DNA of 64,000 nt, taken from the NCBI RefSeq assembly GCF_018255755.1, contig NZ_CP073766.1, forward strand, positions 2,108,001 through 2,172,000, written 5' to 3'. Positions within the stretch are counted from its first letter, which is position 1. Every line of letters starts with the position of its first letter. This DNA is from Chitinophaga sp. HK235 (lineage in GTDB: Bacteria > Bacteroidota > Bacteroidia > Chitinophagales > Chitinophagaceae). Below the pieces are notes generated by a model that saw nothing but the letters and a program-made list of their open reading frames with translations, did no database searches and was not told the origin of the DNA. Below are positions 32,867 through 43,024 of this stretch, one piece after another. The translations under genes were made by a program, and so were the position numbers.

Positions 32867-34066
32867 ATGGAATATTTAAAATTAAAATCAGCAGCAGCCA
32901 TTGATACATCTTCGGAAACGGGAACCATTCAACATCTGCTGACGCTCTGCAGCATTGTTTTCCTCGGCTTTTTAACATTGGGCATATCCCTCGGTACGTT
33001 GCCTTCTTTTATAACCAATAAACTACATTACAGCAGTTTGATGGTAGGTATTGTTATCGGCATTCAATCAGCAGCTACACTGGCAAGCAGACATTTTTCA
33101 GGGACTATCTGTGATACCAGAGGCAGTAAAAAGTCTGTCTGTTCAGGTTTAATTTTCTGCGCCCTGACCGGGGTATTTTATTTGCTCTCCAATGCAACAG
33201 TATCGCAGCCTTCCATCAGTCTTGTCCTGTTACTAATAGGGCGTTTGGTATTAGGGTTTGGAGAAAGTTTATTGATAACAGGCGCATTGTCATGGGGAAT
33301 AGGTCTGATGGGAGTAAAATATTCCGGTAAGGTAATGGCCTGGAACGGGATTTCAATGTATGGTGCGCTGGCATTTGGTGCTCCTATCGGCATGTGGATG
33401 GAGAACAGCCTTTCATTAAACCAGGCTTTTATAGCCATCTTGATTTTGCCTGCTATAGCACTTGCACTGGCTGTTACACTTAAAGGTGTAATGCCGGCAG
33501 GTAGTGCAAGAATGCCGTTTTACAAAGTCATTAAATCCATTTGGCGGCAAGGTAGCGGATTGGCTTTAGCGACAGTGGGATTTGGGGTGATTGCATCTTT
33601 CATCACACTTTACTTTGCACAGCAGCAATGGCAGAACGCCTCGTTATCACTCACTATCTTCGGTATTGCCTATATATTGGCACGCCTGTTCTTTTCTCAT
33701 CTGCCTGATAAACACGGTGGTCATATCATTGCCTTTTATTCGCTATTGGTGGAAGTTGCGGGGCTCACCTGCATCAGGATGGCAACATCTTCCCAGATGG
33801 CGTTCGCAGGTGTAGCACTTACAGGGTTTGGTTTCTCTTTGGTGTTTCCTTCATTAGGTGTAGAAGCCGTTAAACAAGTGGCACCACAAAACAGAGGCGT
33901 AGCATTAGGCGCATATGTTGCTTTCTTTGACCTCGCGCTAGGCATTACCGGACCACTGGCAGGGCTGTTAGCCGGATATTGCGGATACGCGTTTATCTAC
34001 CTGGCTGCTGCAGTTGCCGCTGCTATTGCTATACTGCTGAATCAGGCACATCGAACGAAAAAATAA
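32867..34066 (+). CDS. MFS transporter, YhhS/YfcJ-like
   Basis: 399 residues with twelve predicted helices. Long stretches follow the Escherichia coli YhhS pattern (GRLVLGFGESLLITGALSWG, KVMAWNGISMYGALAFGAP, GAYVAFFDLALGITGPLAG). YhhS-type proteins are inner-membrane exporters. It is followed 17 bp later by a Crp/Fnr gene and then a siderophore-interacting-type protein, so a metallophore or xenobiotic export role is possible but unproven. Confidence 0.88.
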   Translation: MEYLKLKSAAAIDTSSETGTIQHLLTLCSIVFLGFLTLGISLGTLPSFITNKLHYSSLMVGIVIGIQSAATLASRHFSGTICDTRGSKKSVCSGLIFCALTGVFYLLSNATVSQPSISLVLLLIGRLVLGFGESLLITGALSWGIGLMGVKYSGKVMAWNGISMYGALAFGAPIGMWMENSLSLNQAFIAILILPAIALALAVTLKGVMPAGSARMPFYKVIKSIWRQGSGLALATVGFGVIASFITLYFAQQQWQNASLSLTIFGIAYILARLFFSHLPDKHGGHIIAFYSLLVEVAGLTCIRMATSSQMAFAGVALTGFGFSLVFPSLGVEAVKQVAPQNRGVALGAYVAFFDLALGITGPLAGLLAGYCGYAFIYLAAAVAAAIAILLNQAHRTKK

Positions 34067-34083
34067 TTAATATTTTTGTCTTT

Positions 34084-34653
34084 ATGTACGATCAGTTAGT
34101 GGATTATATTAAAAGCAGGATTACCGTTAGTGAGCAGGAACTGGAAGTTATACTATCTTACTTTAAGCCGGTGAAGCTAAAGAAGAACGAGTTATTGCTC
34201 ACACACGGACAAACCAGCCAACGGACTTTTTTCGTTGGCACTGGTTGTTTGCGCATCTTTTTTATTACAGAAGAAGGTCAGGATGCCACCAGATATTTTG
34301 CCTTTGAAGGACAGTTTGCAACCGCACTGGTCAGCTTTATAACCAGCGAACCTTCTGAAGAATTTATGCAGGCGGTTGAAGATTCCGAAGTATTCTATAT
34401 CACCCATAAAGACTTCTACCATCTGCTGGAGGTAATACCCCAGTGGGAGAAATTTTACAGGTCATATCTTGAAATCGCGTACGTCACCAATACCAGGAGG
34501 CTGATGTCGTTCCTTACATTGGACGCCAAAGAAAAATACCGCCTGTTACTGGAAGAAAATCCGAATATCGTAAGACGGCTTTCCAACAAAATGGTAGCCT
34601 CCTATCTCAATATCTCGCAGGAAACATTAAGCAGACTAAAATCTAAAATTTAA
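34084..34653 (+). CDS. Crp/Fnr family transcriptional regulator
   Basis: 189 residues from the ATG at 34084. A cNMP-type beta-roll (KKNELLLTHGQTSQRTFFVG, GCLRIFFITEEGQDATRYF) precedes a C-terminal helix-turn-helix (NKMVASYLNISQETLSRLKS). No Fe-S cysteine cluster is present. It stands between the YhhS-like exporter and the SIP-like gene and is likely part of their control. Confidence 0.9.
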   Translation: MYDQLVDYIKSRITVSEQELEVILSYFKPVKLKKNELLLTHGQTSQRTFFVGTGCLRIFFITEEGQDATRYFAFEGQFATALVSFITSEPSEEFMQAVEDSEVFYITHKDFYHLLEVIPQWEKFYRSYLEIAYVTNTRRLMSFLTLDAKEKYRLLLEENPNIVRRLSNKMVASYLNISQETLSRLKSKI

Positions 34654-34725
34654 AATCGCTTTTTGACTCAGGTCAACGTTTTTGGATGAGGCAGTTGCCA
34701 AATTTGCATCCATAAAACTTTGACT

Positions 34726-35418
34726 ATGGGAAATAGAAAAGAAGCCAGGATCATTCAGAGCGGCATCATCCTCATGAAAGAAAAGATTGCCGGACATACT
34801 TTTCATATAAAAGTACAAAGCCAGGATTTTTCTCAAATGCAGTATGTGCCTGGTTTTACCGCTCAATTTTTCCTGGGGAACCCACATTACGACATTGACT
34901 GCGAAGACAGAAAATATTCCTTCTGGAACTATGAACCTGTTCATCAGATTGCAGATTTTGCTATTTGTACTTTTTCAAATGGAAAGGGTGCTGACTGGAT
35001 TAAGTCCGTGCAACCAGGCGACATTGTATATTTTGAACAGCCAGGAGGCAAGCTGCTGGTAGATAACAGTGCTGATAACTATGTGTTGATTGGTGATATA
35101 ACCTCCTTATCTCACCTGTATGAAATAAACCGGGGGTTGGCTATCAGCAAAAACATCAAGAGCTTTATTTATACAGAAAGTAAGGCGGACATTTTCCCTG
35201 ATATAGACCACAGTTTTCCTTTTGAGTATCATATTGTAAGCCCCGTTTCTGAACAAGTGATACTAGAAAAAGTAAAAGGAATTTTCCCGGCAAGTTTTGA
35301 AAATACTATGGTGTACACTTTAGGGCATCCGGCCACCTGTATTGCCATTCACCATTATCTCCAAAACGAATGCAATGCTCCCCTTCACCACCTCCGTACG
35401 AAACCATTCTGGAAATAG
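34726..35418 (+). CDS. siderophore-interacting-protein-like flavoprotein
   Basis: 230 residues from ATG at 34726. The first half is an FAD-binding barrel-like region (AGHTFHIKVQSQDFSQMQYV, YSFWNYEPVHQIADFAICTF), the second half an NAD(P)-binding-like region (DNYVLIGDITSLSHLYEI, NTMVYTLGHPATCIAIHHYL). This is the layout of ViuB/SIP ferric-siderophore reductases. The fit is moderate; a related NAD(P)H-dependent reductase is the alternative. Confidence 0.7.
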   Translation: MGNRKEARIIQSGIILMKEKIAGHTFHIKVQSQDFSQMQYVPGFTAQFFLGNPHYDIDCEDRKYSFWNYEPVHQIADFAICTFSNGKGADWIKSVQPGDIVYFEQPGGKLLVDNSADNYVLIGDITSLSHLYEINRGLAISKNIKSFIYTESKADIFPDIDHSFPFEYHIVSPVSEQVILEKVKGIFPASFENTMVYTLGHPATCIAIHHYLQNECNAPLHHLRTKPFWK

Positions 35419-35511
35419 GTCATCAGCTATATTTCCGGCCTGCTTTTACATAGTTTTTTATTAAATATAATAATATTAAAATCCGTCTATCCTCGCACTC
35501 GAATAGCATTC

Positions 35512-35551
35512 CCGGAATAATAAAAGATATTTTTGCCTTTTATTATTCCGG
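35512..35551 (+). promoter_or_regulatory. perfect 14-bp inverted repeat over the rrf2-hmp promoter
   Basis: Arms CCGGAATAATAAAA (35512-35525) and TTTTATTATTCCGG (35538-35551) flank a 12-base centre that contains TATTTTTG (35528-35535), a Bacteroidota -7 box. A repressor bound here would cover the promoter. The Rrf2 protein encoded 40 bp downstream is the natural candidate. Confidence 0.75.
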
Positions 35552-35590
35552 ACTTATCTTTGTGCTGCAATTAAATCTTCAGGCAGCAAT

Positions 35591-36028
35591 ATGGCTATCT
35601 TTTCTAAAACATGTGAGTATGCGATGCGCGCGGTTTTCTACGTCGCTCAGCGATCTCATGAAGGATACAAGGTGGGCAGTAAAGAAATTGCCGAACATAT
35701 TAATTCTCCGGAGCCCTTCCTTGCCAAAATTCTTCAGAAACTCAGCCGGGAAGGACTGATCCAGTCTGCTAAGGGTCCTAATGGCGGCTTTTACTTTGAT
35801 GCCGCTTCTCTGAACCGCCCGCTGGCTGATATTGTGACCGCCGTTGATGGCAATGAAATATTCATCGGATGCGGACTGGGCCTCTCCTATTGCTCCGAAA
35901 GCAATCCATGTCCCCTGCATGAAGATTTTAAGAAAATCAGAAACCGGATCACCCGCATGCTGAACAATACCACTATCGGGAAATTCAATATGGGCCTGAT
36001 TAAAGAGAAATTTACCCTGAACAAATAG
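35591..36028 (+). CDS. Rrf2 family regulator, NsrR/IscR-like
   Basis: 145 residues with the Rrf2 winged helix (TCEYAMRAVFYVAQRSHEG, INSPEPFLAKILQKLSREGL, KGPNGGFYF) and three cysteines, Cys94, Cys101 and Cys107 (C-x6-C-x5-C), that can hold an Fe-S cluster. It precedes hmp in the same direction by 57 bp, as NsrR-type NO sensors do. It likely represses itself and hmp until NO damages the cluster. Confidence 0.9.
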   Translation: MAIFSKTCEYAMRAVFYVAQRSHEGYKVGSKEIAEHINSPEPFLAKILQKLSREGLIQSAKGPNGGFYFDAASLNRPLADIVTAVDGNEIFIGCGLGLSYCSESNPCPLHEDFKKIRNRITRMLNNTTIGKFNMGLIKEKFTLNK

Positions 36029-36085
36029 TTTTTTTATAAAAATAAAGGACAAAAAAGTCTTTTGTTGTTTAAAAGTTTATATAAA

Positions 36086-37285
36086 ATGACAACGGAACAA
36101 AAACAGCTCGTAACCGCCACCGTGCCAGTGCTCAGAGAGCATGGCATATTACTGACAACCCATTTCTATAACCGCATGTTTACCCATAATCCGGAGCTGA
36201 AACATGTATTCAACATGGGAAACCAGCAGAATGGAAAACAACAGACAGCCCTGGCAATGGCAGTGCTGGCCTATGCGGAGCACATTGATAATCCGGCTGT
36301 ACTGATGCCGGTAGTAGACAGTATCGGGCATAAACATACCAGCCTCGATATCCGTCCGGAACACTATGCAATTGTCGGAAAACATTTGCTGGCCTCTATC
36401 TCCGAAATACTGGGTGATGCTGCCACACCGAAACTGCTGGAAGCATGGGCTGCAGCCTATCAGCAGCTGGCAGCCATCATGACTGGTCATGAGCAAAGTC
36501 TTTATACAAAACAGATAAACAAAAATGCAGGATGGACCGGCTGGAAACCTTTTATCGTAAAACAGAAAATAAAAGAATCGTCGGAAATCATCTCCTTCTA
36601 CCTGTATCCTGCTGATGGTGGCGATGTAGCACACTTTCTGCCAGGTCAGTATATCAGTCTGCGCCTGTTCCTACCTGAACTGAACCTCCTGCAACCCCGC
36701 CAGTACAGCATATCCTGCGCTCCCAACGGTAAATACTACCGCATTTCAGTTAAAAGGGAAGCAGGTGCCAGTCATCCCGACGGACTGATCTCCAACCGCC
36801 TCCACGATCATATCCAGGAAGGAGACGTAGTAGAATTATCAGCACCTGCCGGCACCTTCACACTCAATGAAAATACATCCCGCCCTAAAGTATTCATCAG
36901 CGGCGGTGTGGGCCAGACACCTCTGATGGCTATGCTCGAAGAACTTACCGGCAAACAAACAGATACGCCTATCACCTGGGTACACGGATGCCGCAACGAA
37001 GCCGTACATGCCTTCAAAGACCGTCTGACACAACTCGCTGATGCCTATTCCAATCTTAACCATCATATTTTTTATGATCAGCCTGAAATACAGACCCAAT
37101 ACACCGGCTGGGTAGATCTCTCCAAAATTAAAGCAGCCGTATTACAGGCAGACGCCGACTATTACATCTGTGGACCCGCGCCGTTCATCGCCAAACACTA
37201 CGGTTTCCTGGTAGAAAACGGCGTGGATACAGCTTCGATTCACTTTGAAGAATTCGGACCAGCTTCTCTGCAGTTAAACAACTAG
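36086..37285 (+). CDS. hmp: flavohaemoglobin, nitric oxide dioxygenase
   Basis: 399 residues from the ATG at 36086 (a TTG at 36062 is unlikely). The globin domain shows the proximal-helix motif HKHTSLDIRPEHYAIVGKHL; the reductase half has the FAD motif RQYSIS and the NAD site GGVGQTPLMAML. It converts NO and O2 to nitrate using NADH, in the cytoplasm. Second gene of the Rrf2-hmp unit, closed by a GC-rich terminator. Confidence 0.95.
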   Translation: MTTEQKQLVTATVPVLREHGILLTTHFYNRMFTHNPELKHVFNMGNQQNGKQQTALAMAVLAYAEHIDNPAVLMPVVDSIGHKHTSLDIRPEHYAIVGKHLLASISEILGDAATPKLLEAWAAAYQQLAAIMTGHEQSLYTKQINKNAGWTGWKPFIVKQKIKESSEIISFYLYPADGGDVAHFLPGQYISLRLFLPELNLLQPRQYSISCAPNGKYYRISVKREAGASHPDGLISNRLHDHIQEGDVVELSAPAGTFTLNENTSRPKVFISGGVGQTPLMAMLEELTGKQTDTPITWVHGCRNEAVHAFKDRLTQLADAYSNLNHHIFYDQPEIQTQYTGWVDLSKIKAAVLQADADYYICGPAPFIAKHYGFLVENGVDTASIHFEEFGPASLQLNN

Positions 37286-37297
37286 ATAAATACCGGA

Positions 37298-37320
37298 AAA
37301 GGGGGGCTTTTGCCCCCTTT
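37298..37320 (+). terminator. terminator after hmp
   Basis: 8-bp stem AAAGGGGG / CCCCCTTT with a 7-base loop and a short AGTTTA tail. Confidence 0.75.
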
Positions 37321-37502
37321 AGTTTATACGTTTACGTTATATCCCCCATCAGACACTATCCTACAGGCTTAGGAATTTAATCATATCAGGAAACAAAGCC
37401 GGATAATAAAGTTTATTCTATAAATTCAAGGCATCGGCAGACTGGCAATTTTTAAAATCCACGTTCACTGCCGGCAATTATCAATAACACCCTAGGACCT
37501 AT

Positions 37503-38246
37503 ATGACAAAGCATTTTATTCAATTTCTATCTGCCCTGCTTTTAACAGCGATCACTATTGGCGCCACTGCACAGGACAACAACTTTGAACAACTATCAAA
37601 AACACCGAAGGATACGACCATTAACTTCCCATCGGATTACAAAATTTCAAGGCCCAGACTTCAATTCCCGTCCTGGGACGACGACTTCGATATCTATTAC
37701 TCCTTTCTGACCCCGGCCATCAGAAAAACACAGGCCGCAATGAGTTACAAACAAAATGGTGTTACCACTACAGTAACGCTCAACTCCATTATACCACATG
37801 CACAACTTGACACAGCAACGATTGTAAATGACCCTCATCAACTAATCGGAACCTGGAGAATGCTGAAATTCCGCTCCATCAGATATAATGATTCAGTTTA
37901 CCTACCCACCAAAAAATATTACAGACTTGCAGATATCATTTTAGCCGACAAAAGCCATGATGAAGCCTTTGCAGTCATCACCGATGACAATTTTAAATTG
38001 TACGTGAAAGAAACAGGCAAAACAAATTTCAAAAAAATGATGTCTGCAAAATATAAGATTGAAAACAGGCGGTTTATGATGATGTACAAATTGATGAAGG
38101 CAAGTGGCGGAGTATCGCAGTTTGGGATTGATGAAAAAGGTTATCTGATTATTAACTACCCGAGCGTAATTGAAAATGTAAAGAAGGACGAGTACTTTTC
38201 ATACTATGCCGTAATAGAACAATATATTTTTGAAAGAGTGAAATAA
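37503..38246 (+). CDS. exported protein of unknown function
   Basis: 247 residues with a signal peptide (FLSALLLTAITIGATAQ). The middle has a lipocalin-like strand (HQLIGTWRMLKFRSIRY) reminiscent of DUF4488-type periplasmic proteins, which is only a weak hint. It is isolated, with no shared operon, and is convergent with the sialidase-like gene. Confidence 0.7.
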   Translation: MTKHFIQFLSALLLTAITIGATAQDNNFEQLSKTPKDTTINFPSDYKISRPRLQFPSWDDDFDIYYSFLTPAIRKTQAAMSYKQNGVTTTVTLNSIIPHAQLDTATIVNDPHQLIGTWRMLKFRSIRYNDSVYLPTKKYYRLADIILADKSHDEAFAVITDDNFKLYVKETGKTNFKKMMSAKYKIENRRFMMMYKLMKASGGVSQFGIDEKGYLIINYPSVIENVKKDEYFSYYAVIEQYIFERVK

Positions 38247-38324
38247 AAGTAATTGCGACCCACACTGGTTTTTACCGCAAAGCACCTATCGCATTTCTTC
38301 GCTTGTCATAAACTGTTGATCGGA

Positions 38325-39374
38325 TCATGGTTGAGCATAGACTTCTTCCCGCAGTACTACATGCTTAATATTTTTACGGTCATAAGTATAAGTAATATGT
38401 ACCAATCCGTCTTCGGTCTGAATAATGGCGGGATAGCTGAACTCCTCATTGGTACCGTTTTCCAGGGTTATGATATCTTCCCAGTGAAGACCATCTGCAG
38501 AGGAAGCTACACGCAGCCTGGCACGACCATTGAACCATTCTTTACCTGGTAAATCAGGATTGTAGACAATCAGCTGCCGGCCATCTTTTAAGGTAACGGC
38601 ATCGGTGCCGGAATTTGGATTCGGTAAACTGGCGCGCGATAATGCAGACCAGCTGTTGCCATTATCATATGACCAGGACTGTATTACATTTCCCTGCTTA
38701 CTTCTGCATAACAACTGTAAAGTATCTTTTCCATAGAAAAGAATACTCGGCTGTATCACATCAAAAGTGCCCGCTGTATCTACCGGGATGGTTTTCCATT
38801 TCCGAAAGGTGATATCTGTTTTCTCCACCTGTACTCTCCACCGGCCATCTTCGGCCTCTGTACTGGAAGGACAAAGAATAGTGCCATCTTTCAGCAGCAC
38901 GGCTTTATTTTTTATCGGCCCCACGATATGTTCCGGTAACTTTTTTGCTGCAGACCAACTCCGGCCATTATCACCAGAGGTTTTCAACATCCCCCACCAG
39001 TCTCTGGGATTAGGCCCCACCTTATAGAAAAGTACCAGCTGCCGGTTTTTCAATTGTAATAACACAGGATTCCAGCAAGGGTACCGTAAGGTATCACTCA
39101 CTTTCCCAATGGCTATCTCCTTTGGAATCACTTTCCCATCTTTCCCAATCACCCCGGCCCAGATTCCTACATCTTTACTACCCTCATATGCCCCCCCAAA
39201 ACAGGCTACCAGCAATTGCCCTCCGGCGATGGCCGTAATAGAAGAAGCATGACAGGCCTTAAACGGAGGTGCCTCAAATAAAAGTTCTTCTTTCTGCTTA
39301 ATCCAACTTTTCTGGCATTTCGCGGTATGAATACAAAAAACCAAACCAATCAGGAGCGATAAAAATCTAAACAT
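38325..39374 (-). CDS. sialidase-family (BNR repeat) glycosidase, exported
   Basis: 349 residues with a signal peptide (FLSLLIGLVFCIHTAKC) and Asp-box repeats typical of six-bladed sialidase propellers: TSGDNGRSWS, SYDNGNSWS and SADGLHW. Predicted neuraminidase-like BNR proteins of this length often act on polysaccharide side chains, and true sialidase activity is not certain because an N-terminal arginine triad was not confirmed by eye. The protein should be periplasmic or lipoprotein-like (Cys near the signal end). Confidence 0.8.
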   Translation of the reverse strand: MFRFLSLLIGLVFCIHTAKCQKSWIKQKEELLFEAPPFKACHASSITAIAGGQLLVACFGGAYEGSKDVGIWAGVIGKDGKVIPKEIAIGKVSDTLRYPCWNPVLLQLKNRQLVLFYKVGPNPRDWWGMLKTSGDNGRSWSAAKKLPEHIVGPIKNKAVLLKDGTILCPSSTEAEDGRWRVQVEKTDITFRKWKTIPVDTAGTFDVIQPSILFYGKDTLQLLCRSKQGNVIQSWSYDNGNSWSALSRASLPNPNSGTDAVTLKDGRQLIVYNPDLPGKEWFNGRARLRVASSADGLHWEDIITLENGTNEEFSYPAIIQTEDGLVHITYTYDRKNIKHVVLREEVYAQP

Positions 39375-39718
39375 GTATCATTAAATTCAATTAGAAACAA
39401 AAATCAGGGAAACCACAAGATAAAAATTTTCCGGAGAGGATTATAATATGAAAACACACCCGGCAAAGATTTCTTCTTTACAATCCTGGATAGTCCGGCT
39501 CCACCCACCCCAATTATCAGACAGCGGAATGCGGTATTATATCTGTCAGCAGCATTACCCATTAAGGTTTTGCATATACGTTTTCCTTCCTGCTTCCGGG
39601 AAGTCTACACCTAAAAAAGAACTACCTTCGCCCCCGTAACCATCATAGAATTGCCAGTGTATGCCTTCCCGTTAACAGGCTATATGTTCGGCACCATTTA
39701 ATATATACCCGGATTGCT
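39375..39718. other. noncoding gap between divergent genes
   Basis: These 344 bases separate the divergent sialidase-like and AsmA genes and should hold both promoters. I saw no clear -7 box, repeat or real gene; a 63-codon frame at 39448 has no coding features. Confidence 0.5.
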
Positions 39719-42700
39719 ATGCGTAATGCCATCATTAATAAAGTTGCATTAAAAATATTAAAAATTACATCAATATCTCTGGCCGCAATTCTTGCGCTGT
39801 TATTCCTGCTTCCCATCCTTTTTCCAGATGCGATATCCAGCAAGATCAAGACCTGGGCCAACAACAGTATTACCGGTGAGCTCAATTTTTCCAAAGCCCG
39901 GTTATCCTTCTTTAACCACTTTCCTGCCCTAACGCTAACCCTATACGATGTTAGCCTGAAAGGCGGAGCCCCTTTCCAGCAGGACACCCTCGTGGCCGGC
40001 AATGAAGTGGCCCTGGGTGTAAACCTGAAAAGCGTATTTTCCGATGCCATCACCATCGATGAGATATATCTGACCAACGGGAAAATCCATATCATGGTTG
40101 ATTCCACCGGACATCCGAATTATAACATCTATAAAGCGGCTCCTGCCAGCACTGCCAGTAAACCGGACAGCGGCAGCGCATCCATGAAGATAGAAAGGAT
40201 ACAAATTGATCATTGTCACCTTATCTACGATGATCGGTCACTCCCCATGTATGTGCAGGCGAAGGACGTAAATTATATAGGTAAGGGAGATCTCTCCAAA
40301 GCCGTCTTCGATCTCTACTCCAGAATCAATATCGGTTCCCTGGATTTCAACTATAACAATACTTCCTATATCCTATCCAAAAAACTAAACGGGGAACTGA
40401 TCACAAAAATCAATACCAACTCCCTGGATTTTATCTTTGAAAGAAATGACCTGAAAATAAATGAACTGCCTGTAAGATTTAAAGGTGCTTTCGCCTTCAT
40501 GAAGAATGGCTATAAAATGGACTTCCGGCTCAGCTCCATGGAATCAAGCCTGCATGCTATTTTCGGCGCCCTGCCTCCTGAATATCTTACCTGGATGCAA
40601 CATACCAATGTAGATGGTACCGCGGATGTAAATGCCAGTTTAATAGGTGAATATATTGCTGAAACCAACACCATGCCTGACCTTACCTTTAATATGCAGG
40701 TACGCAATGGTGTTATCAGCAATCCCAAAGCACCGGCACCTATTAAAAATCTGTTCCTGAATTTTCAGTCCAGACTCGCCCGGCTGAATACCGATAGTTT
40801 ATATCTTAATGTAGACTCCATCTTCTTTAATATTGATAAAGATTATTTCAGCTCTGTGATACGGGTAAAAGGACTTAAGACGCCGGATATCCATATCAAA
40901 TTAAATACAGACCTGGACCTGGAAAAATGGAGCAAAGCCATGGGCTGGCAGTCCTTCGACCTCAAAGGTCGCCTGCAGGCGCATATGCTCGCTGACGGCC
41001 CATATGCCACCCGCATTGTGAACCGCGGCCCCAAACACCATCCGGATACAGTCATCAGCAGTATTCCTTCCTTCGATCTCCAGGCTAGCTTCCGCGATGG
41101 TTACTTCAAATTGGCATCCCTGCCGGAAGCACTTAAAAATATCAGCTTCCAGGTAGCCGCTAATTGCCCGGATAACAATCTGGCACATACGCACTTTAAT
41201 ATCGGCAATATCAACGCCAACCTGTTAAGCAACTACATCAAAGGGTACTTCCGCTTCAGTAATGCCCAGGCTCCTGTCATAGACGCACAACTGGCCTCTG
41301 TCCTGCAACTGAGCGATATCAAACAATTCTACCCTATGGATAGTCTTGATGTTACAGGCGCATTGCATGTTGATATTAATACCAAAGGCAGCTATGTACC
41401 GGCTAAAAGATTATTCCCGGTAACTACTGCCAGACTGACCATGAGTGATGGTACCCTGCAAACAAAATATTACCCTAAGCCCATTCAGAAAATCAATGTG
41501 GATGCCACCGTTACCAACACCACCGGCACACTCAGCTCCCTGAATGTAGATGTGAAGCCCGTAGCTTTTGAATTCGAAGGGAAACCATTTCTGTTGAAAG
41601 CAGATCTGAGTAATTTCGATAACCTCCGGTATAATATTACATCCAACGGTACAATTGATCTGGGTGCGATCTATAAAGTATTTGCCATACAAGGATATGA
41701 CCTGAAAGGCTTCATCAAAACCAACCTGGCCCTCAGCGGAACCCAGGCTGATGCTGTTGCCGGACGCTATAATAAATTAAATAACCGGGGCACCATGATC
41801 GTCAGGGATATGGTGCTCAACTCGGCGATGTTTCCCCTGCCCTTTTATATCAGCAACGGTATATTCCGGTTCGATCAGGATAAAATGTGGTTTGATACCT
41901 TTATCGCCACCTATGGAAAATCGAAGCTCACCATGAATGGCTTTTTAAGCAACGTGATCGGTTATCTCACCGGAAAAAATCAAACCCTGCATGGTACCTT
42001 CGATTTTAAAAGTAATGATGTTTTCGCTGATGAACTGATGACCAATTCCAGTCCTGCAGCCACTACTACCGCAAGTAAAACCACTACCCCTTCCGGTGTG
42101 ATTATGCTGCCTTCCAACCTGGCACTGACGCTCAATGCAGCAGCTGACAGAATCCGCTTCAAAGGCATGAACATTGATAGTTTCCATGGGCAAGTGGTGC
42201 TGGACAGCGGCAAAGTAGCGCTCAACAAAACCGGATTCAATATTATCGGCGCCCCCGTGGAAATGGATGCTACCTACGCCTGTATACAGCCACAAAGGGC
42301 CACCTTCGACTATCACATCACAGCAAAGGAATTTGATATCAGACGCGCTTATAATGAAATTAAAATCTTCCGTGATATGGCCAGTTCGGCTGCCAGCGCC
42401 AGCGGCATAGTAGGTATTGACTATCACCTCAGCGGTAAACTGGACGGCAATATGAACCCTGTCTACCCTTCTCTGAAAGGTGGTGGTGTACTGTCCGTTA
42501 AGAAAATTAAACTGAAAGGCTTCAAGCTGATGAATGCTGTAAGTCAGTCCACCGGCAAATCAGAAATAAAAGATCCGGATGTTTCCAAAGTGGACATTAA
42601 ATCTACCATCAGCAACAATATTATTACCATAGAGAGAACCAAACTGCGTGTCGCTGGCTTTCGCCCCCGCTTCGAAGGGCAGGTGAGCATAGATGGTAAA

Positions 42701-42850
42701 CTAAACCTGAAAGGCCGGGTAGGCCTGCCTCCGTTCGGTATTCTGGGTATACCCTTCAACGTTACCGGAACGCAGAGCAATCCAAAAGTAAAATTACGCA
42801 GAGGCACCGATAAGGATCAACTGGAAGAAACACCCGATACAGAAGAATAA
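39719..42850 (+). CDS. AsmA family protein
   Basis: 1043 residues: one N-terminal membrane anchor (ISLAAILALLFLLPILFP) and a long periplasmic beta-rich body, beginning with the AsmA pattern FSKARLSFFNHFPALTLTLY and ending with NVTGTQSNPKVKLRRG. AsmA-like proteins form lipid-transport grooves between the inner and outer membrane. In Bacteroidota several paralogues exist; the specific lipid is unknown. Monocistronic with a very strong terminator. Confidence 0.9.
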   Translation: MRNAIINKVALKILKITSISLAAILALLFLLPILFPDAISSKIKTWANNSITGELNFSKARLSFFNHFPALTLTLYDVSLKGGAPFQQDTLVAGNEVALGVNLKSVFSDAITIDEIYLTNGKIHIMVDSTGHPNYNIYKAAPASTASKPDSGSASMKIERIQIDHCHLIYDDRSLPMYVQAKDVNYIGKGDLSKAVFDLYSRINIGSLDFNYNNTSYILSKKLNGELITKINTNSLDFIFERNDLKINELPVRFKGAFAFMKNGYKMDFRLSSMESSLHAIFGALPPEYLTWMQHTNVDGTADVNASLIGEYIAETNTMPDLTFNMQVRNGVISNPKAPAPIKNLFLNFQSRLARLNTDSLYLNVDSIFFNIDKDYFSSVIRVKGLKTPDIHIKLNTDLDLEKWSKAMGWQSFDLKGRLQAHMLADGPYATRIVNRGPKHHPDTVISSIPSFDLQASFRDGYFKLASLPEALKNISFQVAANCPDNNLAHTHFNIGNINANLLSNYIKGYFRFSNAQAPVIDAQLASVLQLSDIKQFYPMDSLDVTGALHVDINTKGSYVPAKRLFPVTTARLTMSDGTLQTKYYPKPIQKINVDATVTNTTGTLSSLNVDVKPVAFEFEGKPFLLKADLSNFDNLRYNITSNGTIDLGAIYKVFAIQGYDLKGFIKTNLALSGTQADAVAGRYNKLNNRGTMIVRDMVLNSAMFPLPFYISNGIFRFDQDKMWFDTFIATYGKSKLTMNGFLSNVIGYLTGKNQTLHGTFDFKSNDVFADELMTNSSPAATTTASKTTTPSGVIMLPSNLALTLNAAADRIRFKGMNIDSFHGQVVLDSGKVALNKTGFNIIGAPVEMDATYACIQPQRATFDYHITAKEFDIRRAYNEIKIFRDMASSAASASGIVGIDYHLSGKLDGNMNPVYPSLKGGGVLSVKKIKLKGFKLMNAVSQSTGKSEIKDPDVSKVDIKSTISNNIITIERTKLRVAGFRPRFEGQVSIDGKLNLKGRVGLPPFGILGIPFNVTGTQSNPKVKLRRGTDKDQLEETPDTEE

Positions 42851-42858
42851 TACTAACT

Positions 42859-42902
42859 ATAACAAAACAGCATCCATCTCCCGATGGATGCTGTTTTGTT
42901 AT
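42859..42902. terminator. terminator after the AsmA gene
   Basis: Perfect 20-bp stem (arms 42859-42878 and 42883-42902; core CAGCATCCATC) with a 4-base loop and T-rich arm. Confidence 0.9.
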
Positions 42903-43024
42903 ATGGAAAAGATGCTGCGAACTAAATGCTAAAATTTTTATTTTTGGGTGATCAAACGGGATGTGGTGAGGTTAAAATCATACTCACTCAAAGCGTCACT
43001 TTAATCTTAAAAATATTATTCTGC

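Noticed and set aside
34071..34078. TATTTTTG as a -7 box for the Crp/Fnr gene
   Set aside because: It lies 5 bp before the ATG, in an AT-rich spacer 4 bp after the preceding stop, with no -33 element; the gene is more likely co-transcribed with the MFS gene.
39448..39639. 63-codon plus-strand frame before the AsmA gene
   Set aside because: Composition is not protein-like, there is no ribosome or promoter signal, and it ends in noncoding leader.
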